Below, one piece after another: positions 8,299 to 16,647 of a stretch of DNA of 64,000 bases. The stretch is taken from contig NZ_KI911783.1 of NCBI RefSeq assembly GCF_000515415.1, positions 1,416,392 to 1,480,391 on the forward strand, written 5' to 3'. The notes beneath the pieces are model-generated. The model was not told the DNA's origin, did no database searches, and saw only the letters and a program-made list of their open reading frames with translations. The first letter of the stretch is position 1, and each line of letters starts with the position of its first letter. Made by a program: the position numbers and the translations under genes. The stretch comes from Bradyrhizobium sp. WSM1417 (lineage in GTDB: Bacteria; Pseudomonadota; Alphaproteobacteria; Rhizobiales; Xanthobacteraceae).

Positions 8299-9459
8299 TT
8301 AGCGCAAACCAAGCCCGCGGGCGATGATGCCGCGCAGCACCTCGGTGGTGCCGCCCTGGATGGTGAGTTTCGGCGCGGTCTTGATGGCGAAGTCGAGCTG
8401 CCGCTCCAGCGTCTCGCGGTTGGTCGCGGTCTCCTCGACGAAGGCGGCGAGATCGCGCACGCGGTGCGGCAGCTGCTGCTCCCACACCGTGCCGATGTCC
8501 TTGACGATAGACGCTTCGACGACCGGCTCCTTGCCGGCTTGCAGCATGCCCGCGACCGAGACCGACATGCGCCGCATGGTGTGGAGCTGCGCCACCAGCC
8601 GGCCGATGCCTTCGGCGCTGCGCGTGTCCGGATTGGGACCAACGGCGCGAACCAGCTCGGTCAGCACGTAATAGGTCTCCAGAAAGCGCTCGGGGCCCGA
8701 ACGCTCATAAGCGAGCTCGCTGGTGGCCTGCTTCCAGGCGCCGTCGACTTCGCCGAGCACATGATCGTCGGGCACGAAGAAATCGGTGAAGACGACCTCG
8801 TTGAACTCGTACTGGCCGGTGATCTGGCCGATCGGGTTCACCTGGATGCCCGGCTGCTTCATCTTGACCAGGAACTGGGTCAGGCCGTGACGTCGGTTTT
8901 CCTTGGTCGGCTGCGACGTCCGGAAGATCGCGATCATGTAGTCGGCGATGTGCGCCGACGAGGTCCAGATCTTGGTGCCGTTGATGAGATAGCCGCCGTC
9001 GGTCTTGGTCGCGCGCGTCTTCGCGGCGAACAGGTCCGAGCCGGAGTTCGGCTCGCTCATGCCGATCGCGAAGCAGATCTCGCCGCGGCAGATGCGCGGC
9101 AGGATGTCCATCTTGATGTGTTCAGGCGCGTACTTGATCAGCACCGGCCCGCTCTGGCGGTCGGCGACGAAGAACCGCCGCGTCGGCGCGTTGGCAACGC
9201 GCATCTCCTCGGTCACGACGTAGCGCTCCAGGAAGGAGCGCTCCTGGCCGCCATATTTTTTCGGCCATGTCATGCCGAGCCAACCCTTGGCGCCGACCCG
9301 GCGGGAAAATTCCGGCGCGTCGGTGTCTTCGCGGTTGGGCTTGTGCGGATCGAAGGTGCCGGCGGCGATTTCCTCCGCGAGGAAAGCGCGCACTTCCTTG
9401 CGCAATTGCTCGCATTTCTCGGGCAGGCGGATCGGATCGAAACGGAGGGCAGCGGTCAT
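8299..9459 (-). CDS. Acyl-CoA dehydrogenase, large/catalytic subunit type
   Basis: 386 residues with the start ATG at 9459 (MTAALRFDPIRLPEK). FAD acyl-CoA dehydrogenase fold: FAIGMSEPNSGSDL (~residues 125-140) contacts FAD and substrate; the C-terminus has QGGTTEVLRGIIARGLGLR. The medium-chain-type Glu (YEGT) is Gly here; Glu in AYERSGPERF is the likely catalytic base at the isovaleryl-CoA-dehydrogenase position. Together with the shorter neighbour upstream it resembles the paired dehydrogenases such as PimC/PimD, acting on dicarboxyl, branched or ring acyl-CoA. Part of an operon with 9477-10541 and 7465-8283. Confidence 0.88.
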   Translation of the reverse strand: MTAALRFDPIRLPEKCEQLRKEVRAFLAEEIAAGTFDPHKPNREDTDAPEFSRRVGAKGWLGMTWPKKYGGQERSFLERYVVTEEMRVANAPTRRFFVADRQSGPVLIKYAPEHIKMDILPRICRGEICFAIGMSEPNSGSDLFAAKTRATKTDGGYLINGTKIWTSSAHIADYMIAIFRTSQPTKENRRHGLTQFLVKMKQPGIQVNPIGQITGQYEFNEVVFTDFFVPDDHVLGEVDGAWKQATSELAYERSGPERFLETYYVLTELVRAVGPNPDTRSAEGIGRLVAQLHTMRRMSVSVAGMLQAGKEPVVEASIVKDIGTVWEQQLPHRVRDLAAFVEETATNRETLERQLDFAIKTAPKLTIQGGTTEVLRGIIARGLGLR

Positions 9460-9476
9460 TGTTGTCTCGTCCCTGA

Positions 9477-10541
9477 TCAGCGCGAAGCCACGAGCGGCCA
9501 CAATTCGTCGGCGCCGCGGTTGGCAATGAGCTTGCCGAGCTCGACGGCCCAGTGGCTTTCCGAACCGAAATCGTCGCGCCAGGCCAGCGCCCGCAGCGAG
9601 TAGCGGTGCAGGATGTGCTCCAGGGTGAAGCCGATCGCGCCGTGGACCTGGTGCGCGATCGCGCCGCCCTTTTCCGCGGCTTCCGAGCAGCGGATTTTTG
9701 CCGAGGCGGCTTCGAGATAGACCGCGTCGTCGAACGATCTTGCGTTGGCGATGGCATCGGCGGCCGAGGTCGCCGCGGCAAGGGCGGCAGCCGACTCGCC
9801 GGCGAGGCGGGCGAGGTTGTGCTGCACCGCCTGAAATTTGGAGATCTTCTTCTCGAAGGCGACGCGCTCGTTGGAATAGCGCACGGAGATGTCGAGCATC
9901 GATTCCAGCGCGCCCGCGATCTGAAGGCTGCGCGCGACGCCGCCCATCAGCATCATTGTGGTCTGGTCGAAGCCCTTTGGGGCGGGTTTGATGGTGACGG
10001 GCTGGACCTTGTCGAGCGTGACGGTGTCGCTGTGGTCGTAGCCGACATTGAGTCCGGTCTCGATCCGACCCCTGCCCGCATCGACCAGCGCGATCGAGGC
10101 GCCGTCCTTGCCGTGGGCCAGCACCGCGAAGTGCTTTGCCGCCTTTGCGAAGGGCACGCCGCGGGCGCGGCCGGAGAGCGCGCCGCCGGCGTCGCGGGTG
10201 ATGCGATCCTTGGGCGACGCCGGCAGCACCGTCATCTCTCCTTCGGGGGATGCGATCTTCGCCTGCGCCAGCAGCCAGCCGGCCAGCATGGTCTCGGCCA
10301 AGGGAACCGCGACGGCGAAACGGCCGGCGGCGTTCAGCAGCGCAAAGCCGTCGGCTAGGCTCGCGCCGGAGCCGCCGAGATCGTCGGGCACCCAGGCCAA
10401 CGGCAAGCCGGCTTCGCTCAGCGCCTGCCACAGCGGCGCCTGCCATGAATCCTTCTTGTCGTTGTTGACGGTCTGCGGATCGGCGAGATCGGCGAAGATT
10501 TTCTCCGCAGTCTCGACGACGATATTGTCACTCTCCGCCAC
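9477..10541 (-). CDS. Acyl-CoA dehydrogenase, small subunit type
   Basis: 354 residues, starting at GTG 10541 after GGGGAACGCT (VAESDNIVVE); longer readings lack family similarity. The N-terminal helical domain (AEAGLPLAWVPDDLGGSGASL) and the C-terminal helical domain (AHQVHGAIGFTLEHILHRY) are intact, but the central FAD region is short and no catalytic Glu is apparent at either usual position. This fits the non-catalytic partner of heteromeric acyl-CoA dehydrogenases. First gene of the minus-strand operon; 17 nt separate it from the large subunit gene. Confidence 0.85.
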   Translation of the reverse strand: MAESDNIVVETAEKIFADLADPQTVNNDKKDSWQAPLWQALSEAGLPLAWVPDDLGGSGASLADGFALLNAAGRFAVAVPLAETMLAGWLLAQAKIASPEGEMTVLPASPKDRITRDAGGALSGRARGVPFAKAAKHFAVLAHGKDGASIALVDAGRGRIETGLNVGYDHSDTVTLDKVQPVTIKPAPKGFDQTTMMLMGGVARSLQIAGALESMLDISVRYSNERVAFEKKISKFQAVQHNLARLAGESAAALAAATSAADAIANARSFDDAVYLEAASAKIRCSEAAEKGGAIAHQVHGAIGFTLEHILHRYSLRALAWRDDFGSESHWAVELGKLIANRGADELWPLVASR

Positions 10542-10706
10542 AGCGTTCCCCGTGTTTTGCCATTGGCGCTTCCCGCCCCGTGGGCGGACGCGCAGGTTCT
10601 TCTTGCGCCCGATGATCCGAAAAAGCCATGGCCCTGACAAGCGCTGATCGCAGGTCAACCTGCGGCGCGGGCATGGGCGCAAGGGACTATAGAAGGCTAA
10701 TTCCGC

Positions 10707-10750
10707 TTAGCGGAGTTTGCTCGATTTGCAGGGCGCGGCAAACTCGCTAA
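10707..10750. promoter_or_regulatory. Interrupted inverted repeat between divergent promoters
   Basis: TTAGCGGAGTTTGC (10707-10720) and GCAAACTCGCTAA (10738-10750) are complementary apart from one extra G, with a 17-nt loop. It lies between the acyl-CoA dehydrogenase operon (minus) and the SDR gene (plus). It could be a repressor operator for both or a leader hairpin of the SDR transcript. Confidence 0.45.
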
Positions 10751-10789
10751 ACAGAACGTCGATATTCAATCAAGGGGAAGGAAATCCGG

Positions 10790-11575
10790 ATGGCAAAGGA
10801 CAGTTTGTGCGCAATCGTGACGGGGTCCGCCTCCGGCCTGGGTGCTGCGACCGCGGAAATTCTCGCACGGAGCGGGGCGCGGCTCGTCATCAACTATTCC
10901 TCGAGCCAGAAGGAAGCGGAGGCGACCGCTGAGCTGTGCCGCAAGGCGGGCTCACCGGAAGTTCTAGTCGCGCAGGGCGACGTCTCGAAGGATGACGATT
11001 GCCGCAAGATCGTTGCGGCAGCTGGCGGCTGGGGCCGGCTCGACGTGCTCGTCAACAATGCCGGCACCACCAAGCATGTCGCTCATGCCGATCTCGATGG
11101 ATTGTCGGCGGAAGATTTCCAGCGCCTGTACGGCGTCAACACCATCGGCCCGTTCCAGATGGTGCGCGCGGCGCGCAGCCTGCTCGAGGCCGGCGCCAAG
11201 GCCTCGGGGCGGCCGTCGGCCGTGGTCAACATCTCCTCGGTCGCCGGCATCAGCGGCGTCGGTTCGTCGATCGCATACGCCGCGAGCAAGGGCGCGCTCA
11301 ACACCATGACGCTGTCGCTGTCGCGCGCGCTGGCGCCGCTGATCCGCGTCAACACGGTATGCCCGGGCTATATCGATACGCCCTGGTTCACCAAGGGCCG
11401 CGGCGAGGCTGGCGCCAAGCAGGTACGCGACAGCGTCGTGGCGAAGGTGCCGCTGAAGGTCGCATCATCGGCGGAAGACATCGCGCAGCTCGTCTGCTTC
11501 CTGGCGTTGCCGGCCTCCAGCAACATGACCGGCGAGGTCGTGCGCATGGATGCGGGCATGCATTTGGTGACGTGA
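10790..11575 (+). CDS. SDR family oxidoreductase
   Basis: 261 residues, classical short-chain dehydrogenase/reductase. Cofactor motif TGSASGLGAATAE (residues ~10-22), NNAG at ~86, catalytic Ser in NISSVAGISG (~145) and Y-A-A-S-K (~160); PGYIDTPW follows. It is divergent from the acyl-CoA dehydrogenase operon and may oxidise the 3-hydroxyacyl-CoA formed by the crotonases (inference). The ribosome site is AGGGGAAGG before the ATG. Confidence 0.92.
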   Translation: MAKDSLCAIVTGSASGLGAATAEILARSGARLVINYSSSQKEAEATAELCRKAGSPEVLVAQGDVSKDDDCRKIVAAAGGWGRLDVLVNNAGTTKHVAHADLDGLSAEDFQRLYGVNTIGPFQMVRAARSLLEAGAKASGRPSAVVNISSVAGISGVGSSIAYAASKGALNTMTLSLSRALAPLIRVNTVCPGYIDTPWFTKGRGEAGAKQVRDSVVAKVPLKVASSAEDIAQLVCFLALPASSNMTGEVVRMDAGMHLVT

Positions 11576-11604
11576 AGTCGCGCGGCTAGCGCGGCAAATA
11601 CAGG

Positions 11605-11726
11605 CGTCGTCCCGGCGAAGGCCGGGACCCATAACCACCGAATTCAGTTTGGCGAAGACTGGCAATTCCCGGTTTCGCGCCTCACCACCTGTTGTGGTTA
11701 TGGGTCCCGGCCTTCGCCGGGACGAC
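11605..11726. repeat. Dispersed inverted repeat, family B copy 1
   Basis: Arms CGTCGTCCCGGCGAAGGCCG and its complement ending TTCGCCGGGACGAC, with inner ATAACCAC / GTGGTTAT. It sits between convergent genes. Copies are at 14112-14234 and 32625-32745. Confidence 0.92.
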
Positions 11727-11766
11727 ACCGAACTTGTGGATCGGCCACACCGCAAAACGAGTGTGT

Positions 11767-12039
11767 TCACCCCTTGATCACACCGCTCGCCACCAGCCGG
11801 TGCCAGATGAACAGCACCACGACGGCGCCGATGGTGGCCATGATGAATCCCGCGCCCTGGTCGGGACTGTAGTGCCCGATGGCCTGGCCGATGAAGGTCG
11901 CGAGAAACGCGCCGGCGATGCCGAGGATGGTGGTGAGGATGAAGCCGCTCGGATTGTTCGGTCCCGGCGCCAGCCAACGCGCGATGAGGCCGGCGACGAA
12001 GCCGACGACGATGATCCACAACAAGCCACCCATGCTCAT
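11767..12039 (-). CDS. GlsB/YeaQ/YmgE-type stress response membrane protein
   Basis: 90 residues, almost wholly three hydrophobic segments (LLWIIVVGFVAGLIARWL, ILTTILGIAGAFLATFIG, GFIMATIGAVVVLFIWHRL) with the P-G-P-N-N-P-S-G turn after the first. This is the transglycosylase-associated/YeaQ family of inner-membrane proteins, linked to general stress in other bacteria; no enzymatic activity is known. It follows the YidB-like gene on the same strand with a 31-nt gap. Confidence 0.9.
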   Translation of the reverse strand: MSMGGLLWIIVVGFVAGLIARWLAPGPNNPSGFILTTILGIAGAFLATFIGQAIGHYSPDQGAGFIMATIGAVVVLFIWHRLVASGVIKG

Positions 12040-12070
12040 GTCCGTGCTTCCCTCGTTTGACTAAACTAAA

Positions 12071-12652
12071 TCAGACTCTGCCCGCGATCTCATGCTCGGT
12101 CGGCAGCCGTCCGTCCGGCGTCAGATGGTCGACCACCTGCGGCAGATACTGGCTGAGGCCCGAGAGCAGCTCATCACGCGACAGGCCGCTTTGGGCGGAC
12201 AGGCTCTCGATCTGGTCGGCGCCGAGCGCATTGGCGAGGTCGCCTGGTGCGATCGCCTTGTTCTCGCCCTTGCCGACCCAGGTATTGGCAGCGTCGCCAT
12301 GACCGCTCTGCTGGAGCTGGTTGAGGAGATCGCCGAGCCCGCCGCTGAGCACGCTGCCGGCCGCGCCGCCCGCGAGCAGGCCGCCAAGGCCGCCCTTCAA
12401 CAGGTCACCGAGGCCGCCGCCAGCGCCTGCATTCACCGACGGGGGGAGATGCGTCGGCGTCGGTGCCGGAGACGGCTGCGGCGCGCTGCCGCTCTGGTTG
12501 CCGCTCAAATGCTTGAAGGCCTTCCAGGCGAGCAGGCCAAGCAGCGCCATGGTCATGGGCGACATGCCGCCGCTGGATGACGATTGTGAACTCGGCGTGC
12601 TTGGGCCGCGCGGGCCGTTCTGCATGCCGTTGAGGACGTCGAGCAAACCCAT
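12071..12652 (-). CDS. YidB family protein (DUF937)
   Basis: 193 residues. A Gly/Ser/Pro-rich N-terminal linker is followed by a glycine-rich stretch (GGLGDLLKGGLGGLLAGG) and a conserved C-terminal domain (GDAANTWVGKGENKAIAPGDLANALG ... LSRDELLSGLSQYLPQVVDHLTPDG). This is the YidB/DUF937 family, of unknown function. No signal peptide; MALLGLLAWKAF near residue 35 is a possible short hydrophobic segment. Confidence 0.9.
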   Translation of the reverse strand: MGLLDVLNGMQNGPRGPSTPSSQSSSSGGMSPMTMALLGLLAWKAFKHLSGNQSGSAPQPSPAPTPTHLPPSVNAGAGGGLGDLLKGGLGGLLAGGAAGSVLSGGLGDLLNQLQQSGHGDAANTWVGKGENKAIAPGDLANALGADQIESLSAQSGLSRDELLSGLSQYLPQVVDHLTPDGRLPTEHEIAGRV

Positions 12653-12813
12653 GGCGTTCTCCTTTGGCGCTTTCTTGCCGGTAACAAGCCCCGTTCGAAA
12701 ACATATGAGCCTGTCATGACGGTTACAAGGCGATTGCGCCGCAACTGCGGGAATGGGCAGCAGGCACAGCCTCTGCTATCGAGGGAAGATCGTTGAGGGG
12801 GCAAGCCAAGGTG

Positions 12814-13812
12814 ATGACGGATCGACCGATCGTGGTGGCCGGCGCAGGCGCCATCGGATGTTTCGTCGGCGGCACCCTGGCGGCTGCCGGCCGCCGCGTC
12901 GCGTTCCTGGTGCGGCCGCGGGTGAAGACCGAGATCGAGCGGTTCGGCCTGCTTCTGACCGATTTCGACGGCTTGGAGACGAAGCTCGACCCGGGCCGAC
13001 TCGCGCTGTCGGAAGATCCCGCGATCTTTCACAGCGCCGGCATCGTGCTGGTCACGGTGAAGAGCGCCGATACGGCCGGGGTTGCCGACCAGATCGCGCA
13101 GCATGCGCCGCAGGACGCCGTCATCGTCTCGCTGCAGAACGGCGTCGGCAATGTCGCGGTGCTGCGCGAGCGCCTCGGCGACCGCCGTGTGCTCGCCGGC
13201 ATGGTGCCCTTCAACGTGGTCGGGATGGGCGAGGGCCGCTTCCACCGCTCGACCTCCGGCGACATTCATGTCGGCGAGGATGATGCGAACACGGCCGCAG
13301 CGCTGTCGGTGCCGGGGCTCGCCATGCGCGCGAGCCGCGACATCACCGGCGTGCAATGGGGCAAGCTGATCATCAATTTGAACAACGCGCTCAGCGCCCT
13401 GTCCGACATGCCGCTCGCCGCGCAATTGGCGAACCGCGACTGGCGAAGGCTGTTCGCCGACCAGATGGCGGAAGGGCTGGCTGCGATGAGGGCCGCCGGC
13501 ATCACACCAGTTTCGGCGACGCCGATCCCGTCGTCCTGGACGCCCACCTTGCTGAGGCTGCCTGATCCGATTTTCAACCTGATCCTGGGACGGACCATGA
13601 AGATCGATCCCGAGGCGCGTTCCTCGATGTGGCAGGATTTGAAGCAGGGCCGCAAGACCGAGATCGACTATCTCCAGGGCGCGATCATCGCGCTCGCCGA
13701 GCAGAACAGTGTCGACGTGCCGCTGTCGCGCCGCATTGTTGCGGTGATCAAAGAGGCTGAGGCCGCGGGCAAAGGTCCACCGCGGCTGACGCCGCAGCAG
13801 ATTCGCGGGTAA
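12814..13812 (+). CDS. 2-dehydropantoate 2-reductase family protein (first copy)
   Basis: 332 residues from ATG 12814; a GTG directly before it is also possible. N-terminal Rossmann motif GAGAIGCFVGGTLAAAG, the SLQNGVGN segment, and the C-terminal dimer domain with the family Lys in QWGKLIINLNNA and the S-S-M-x-Q-D-L motif followed by E-I-D-Y. It probably reduces a 2-keto acid with NADPH. A second, distant paralogue is at 23174-24148, so at most one is likely to serve pantothenate synthesis and no panB/panC is nearby. Confidence 0.87.
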   Translation: MTDRPIVVAGAGAIGCFVGGTLAAAGRRVAFLVRPRVKTEIERFGLLLTDFDGLETKLDPGRLALSEDPAIFHSAGIVLVTVKSADTAGVADQIAQHAPQDAVIVSLQNGVGNVAVLRERLGDRRVLAGMVPFNVVGMGEGRFHRSTSGDIHVGEDDANTAAALSVPGLAMRASRDITGVQWGKLIINLNNALSALSDMPLAAQLANRDWRRLFADQMAEGLAAMRAAGITPVSATPIPSSWTPTLLRLPDPIFNLILGRTMKIDPEARSSMWQDLKQGRKTEIDYLQGAIIALAEQNSVDVPLSRRIVAVIKEAEAAGKGPPRLTPQQIRG

Positions 13813-13848
13813 CGCATGAGTGCAGGCTGTGCGACGGGAGGAGCAACG

Positions 13849-14064
13849 ATGAAGCGTCGTCTGATGATCGGATTCGCGCTGGCCGTGCTCTGCGTCGCGT
13901 CCTCAGTCGCGGAGGCCCGGCCGCCGACGGTCACGAATTCGCCTGGCTATGACAGGCGATTGCAGGAGAGCAGGTCGCAGTTGGGCAGTTCTCCGACAAC
14001 AACGGCACCGGTGAATGCGCCGGTTGCAACTCCCAAGCGCAGCAAGAAGAAGCACACGAGCTGA
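13849..14064 (+). CDS. Small secreted basic protein, unknown function
   Basis: 71 residues. The start ATG 13849 is fixed by GGGAGGAG upstream. A clear signal peptide (MKRRLMIGFALAVLCVASS, cleavage after V-A-E-A) leaves a ~48-residue mature part rich in Ser, Thr and Pro ending in a basic tail KRSKKKHTS. I recognise no domain. It is 36 nt after the reductase stop, probably cotranscribed. Confidence 0.6.
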   Translation: MKRRLMIGFALAVLCVASSVAEARPPTVTNSPGYDRRLQESRSQLGSSPTTTAPVNAPVATPKRSKKKHTS

Positions 14065-14111
14065 GGCGCGGCTTTGGGCGTGAGCTGGACGGCTGAGACC
14101 ACATCCTCAGC

Positions 14112-14234
14112 CGTCGTCCTGGCGAAAGCCAGGACCCATAACCACCGAATTGGATTTGGCGAAGACGCGTGGTTACCGGTCTCTCGCCACAACTACTCCC
14201 TGTGGCTATGGGTCCCGGCCTTCGCCGGGACGAC
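14112..14234. repeat. Dispersed inverted repeat, family B copy 2
   Basis: Left arm CGTCGTCCTGGCGAAAGCCA (diverged), right arm ending CCTTCGCCGGGACGAC; the inner GGACCCATAACCACCGAATT matches copy 1. Located between convergent genes. Confidence 0.9.
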
Positions 14235-14262
14235 CAGCGGAGCTTGTAGCTGCTGCCGCAAC

Positions 14263-14895
14263 TCAGCCCTTCTTCGCGGGCTTGCTCGGCGTCGGGCTGA
14301 ACAGCTTCTTGATATCGTTCAAACCATCCGACAGCCGCGGCCATTCGCAGGAGAACGAGCCCTTGGTGCAGGGTGCGCCCTTCGGCCGCGGCCGCGCGTC
14401 GCCGATGGCGGCCTGCTGGACTTTCGGCCGCTCGACCGGCACGGGCACGCGCTCGACCTCGGTTCGCAACGCGACCCGCTGGAGCTGCTGCAGCTGTTGT
14501 TCCTGCTGCTCGCGCTGCTGGCGCGCGGTGGCCTGCGCGGCTTCATTGCTGCGGCGCTGATTGGCGAGATAGGCGGTGTAGGCTTCGTCGATCTTCTTCT
14601 GCTCCTCCGGCGTCGGATTGGGGCCGGCGATGTCGAAGGTGCGATCCTGGAGGAAATCGTAATAGGAATAGCCGCCACCTGCCTTGCGCCGGCCGGCGAA
14701 TTTGGCGTTGCAGTCGGCAAGCGCAGCCGTCTTCTCGGATTTGGTCGTGGCTTTCTCGGCGGCGTCGGCGCAGGCCTCGAAGTCAACAGGCGCGCGCTTC
14801 CACCATTGTGCCTGGGCATGCGAGGGCGCCAGCAGGAAAAATCCTGCTGCGGCAACCACAAGCGCCGCACGACGCGATGCAACTACGTCCGACAT
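14263..14895 (-). CDS. Secreted protein with Gln-rich coiled coil, unknown function
   Basis: 210 residues. A signal peptide ends A-Q-A-Q (about residue 29). The mature part has ACADAAEK...ALADCNAKF (two Cys that could pair), a central region RTFDIAGPNPTPEEQKKIDEAY, then a Gln/Arg-rich helix (QQREQQEQQLQQLQRV) likely to form a coiled coil, and a C-terminal segment with CTKGSFSCEW. Such proteins are common in Bradyrhizobium but I know of no assigned function. Confidence 0.7.
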   Translation of the reverse strand: MSDVVASRRAALVVAAAGFFLLAPSHAQAQWWKRAPVDFEACADAAEKATTKSEKTAALADCNAKFAGRRKAGGGYSYYDFLQDRTFDIAGPNPTPEEQKKIDEAYTAYLANQRRSNEAAQATARQQREQQEQQLQQLQRVALRTEVERVPVPVERPKVQQAAIGDARPRPKGAPCTKGSFSCEWPRLSDGLNDIKKLFSPTPSKPAKKG

Positions 14896-15103
14896 TCTAC
14901 GAGAGCATTCCTTGCAAAACTCAACCCGAACTGAGTCGGGCTGATTTTTGCCCCTTTATGGCCTACTTGTCACCCATGGAACCCGGGAATTTCATGGCTG
15001 CGATGCTGACATTTTTTGCTTGACGTGGCGCAGGAGTCACAGCGTCACTTCATCCTGCGGTCGCCTCATTGGCGACGCCAAGAAAACGAAGTGGAAACGC
15101 CTG

Positions 15104-16621
15104 ATGCTGCTGCCCCTGTCCGACGTGCCACGCTGGTACGCCGAGCGCAAACCGCAAGGCACGATCGCCGTCCGTCACGGGCAGGATACGCTGACATGGG
15201 ACGCGCTGGAGCGCGGCGCCAATCGGCGCGCGCGGGCGTTCATGGCCAAGGGCGTCAAGCCCGGCGACTTTGTCGCGATCGGTTTGCCGAACGGCAATGC
15301 GTTCTTCGAGACCTCGTTTGCGGTGTGGAAATGCGGAGCGACACCGACGTCGCTGTCATGGCGGCTGCCGCGCGGCGAAGCCGCCGCGGTGCTCGATATC
15401 CTGAAGCCGGCGCTGGTGGTCGGCGGCGAAGCCGACTGGAACGCGCCGAACCGTCTGCCCGCGGATTTCGTGCCGGAAGGATTTTCGGACGATCCGCTCA
15501 CCGCACCGGTGGCGCGCTATTGGAAAGCCATGACCAGCGGCGGATCGACCGGCCGCCCGAAGGTGATCCTCGATCACCAGCCGGCGGTGATCGACACGGC
15601 CGCCGCGCCGCCGCTCAATATTCCCTTTGGGGTCTCGCTGCTCAATCCCGGCCCGCTCTATCACAATGCGCCGTTCATCGTGTCGCACTACGCGCTGTTC
15701 ACCGGCGGCCAGCTCACCGGCCTCGTCAAGTTCGACGCGGAGGAGGCGCTGCGGCAAATCGCGCGCGAGCGCGTGCAATGGGTCAATTTCGTCCCGACCA
15801 TGATGCACCGGATCTGGGCGCTGCCGGAGCACGTGCGCAACGCCTATGATGTGTCGAGCCTGCAAACCGTCTTCCACATGGCAGCTCCGATGCCTCCCTG
15901 GCTGAAGGAGAACTGGATCGCCTGGCTCGGACCCGAGCGAATCTGGGAGCTCTATGGCGGCACCGAGCGACAAGGCTCCTGCATCATCTCCGGCACGGAA
16001 TGGCTGACGCACAAGGGTTCGGTCGGTAAGATCGGCGAGATGGCGCGCTTGCGCATCATCGGCGAGGACGGCAACGACGTCGCGCCGGGCGAGAGCGGCG
16101 AGATCTATTTCCTCAACAATGACGGCAAGGATGCCACCTATCACTATCTCGGCGCCGAGCCGAAGCGCCGCGCGGACGGCTGGGAATCGCTCGGCGATAT
16201 CGGCAGGCTGGATGCGGAAGGCTACCTTTATCTCGGTGACCGCCTCGCCGACATGGTGTTGCGCGGCGGAGCCAACATCTATCCGGCCGAGGTCGAGGCC
16301 GCGGTCTCCGAGTGCCCCGGCGTACGCTCCTGCGTGGTGGTGGGATTGCCCGATCCGGAATTGGGCCAGCGCGTACACGCCATCATCGAGCCGGAGGGCG
16401 ATGCGGACGGTCAGACCATCGCCGACGGCATGGCCGATTTTCTCAAAGACAGGCTCAGCCGCTACAAGCACCCCGAGAGCTTCGAGATCGTCACCGCCCC
16501 GCCGCGCGACGATTCCGGAAAAGTTCGCCGCACCCTGTTGCGCGACGAGCGCGCGGCGTGGATGAAGGAGGGGCGCGCCTTCCGAATTCGGCCGGCGAAG
16601 GCGCGGGCGGACGCCGATTAA
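15104..16621 (+). CDS. AMP-binding acyl-CoA synthetase
   Basis: 505 residues from ATG 15104 (MLLPLSDVPRWYAER); the upstream extension has no family character. ANL superfamily: P-loop TSGGSTGRPKV (~residue 143), YGGTERQG, the hinge motif LGDIGRLDAEGYLYLGDR, and the C-terminal lysine region DDSGKVRRTLL. It activates a carboxylic acid to acyl-AMP, then acyl-CoA. The following gene, 26 nt away, is an RraA-like aldolase, suggesting an aromatic or branched-acid pathway. Confidence 0.9.
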   Translation: MLLPLSDVPRWYAERKPQGTIAVRHGQDTLTWDALERGANRRARAFMAKGVKPGDFVAIGLPNGNAFFETSFAVWKCGATPTSLSWRLPRGEAAAVLDILKPALVVGGEADWNAPNRLPADFVPEGFSDDPLTAPVARYWKAMTSGGSTGRPKVILDHQPAVIDTAAAPPLNIPFGVSLLNPGPLYHNAPFIVSHYALFTGGQLTGLVKFDAEEALRQIARERVQWVNFVPTMMHRIWALPEHVRNAYDVSSLQTVFHMAAPMPPWLKENWIAWLGPERIWELYGGTERQGSCIISGTEWLTHKGSVGKIGEMARLRIIGEDGNDVAPGESGEIYFLNNDGKDATYHYLGAEPKRRADGWESLGDIGRLDAEGYLYLGDRLADMVLRGGANIYPAEVEAAVSECPGVRSCVVVGLPDPELGQRVHAIIEPEGDADGQTIADGMADFLKDRLSRYKHPESFEIVTAPPRDDSGKVRRTLLRDERAAWMKEGRAFRIRPAKARADAD

Positions 16622-16647
16622 GAGAATTCACGGGAAGGACTGAGATT

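Noticed and set aside
15356..16471. Long minus-strand frame opposite the acyl-CoA synthetase
   Set aside because: Same reason: shadow frame with His/Asp/Arg bias and no recognisable domain.
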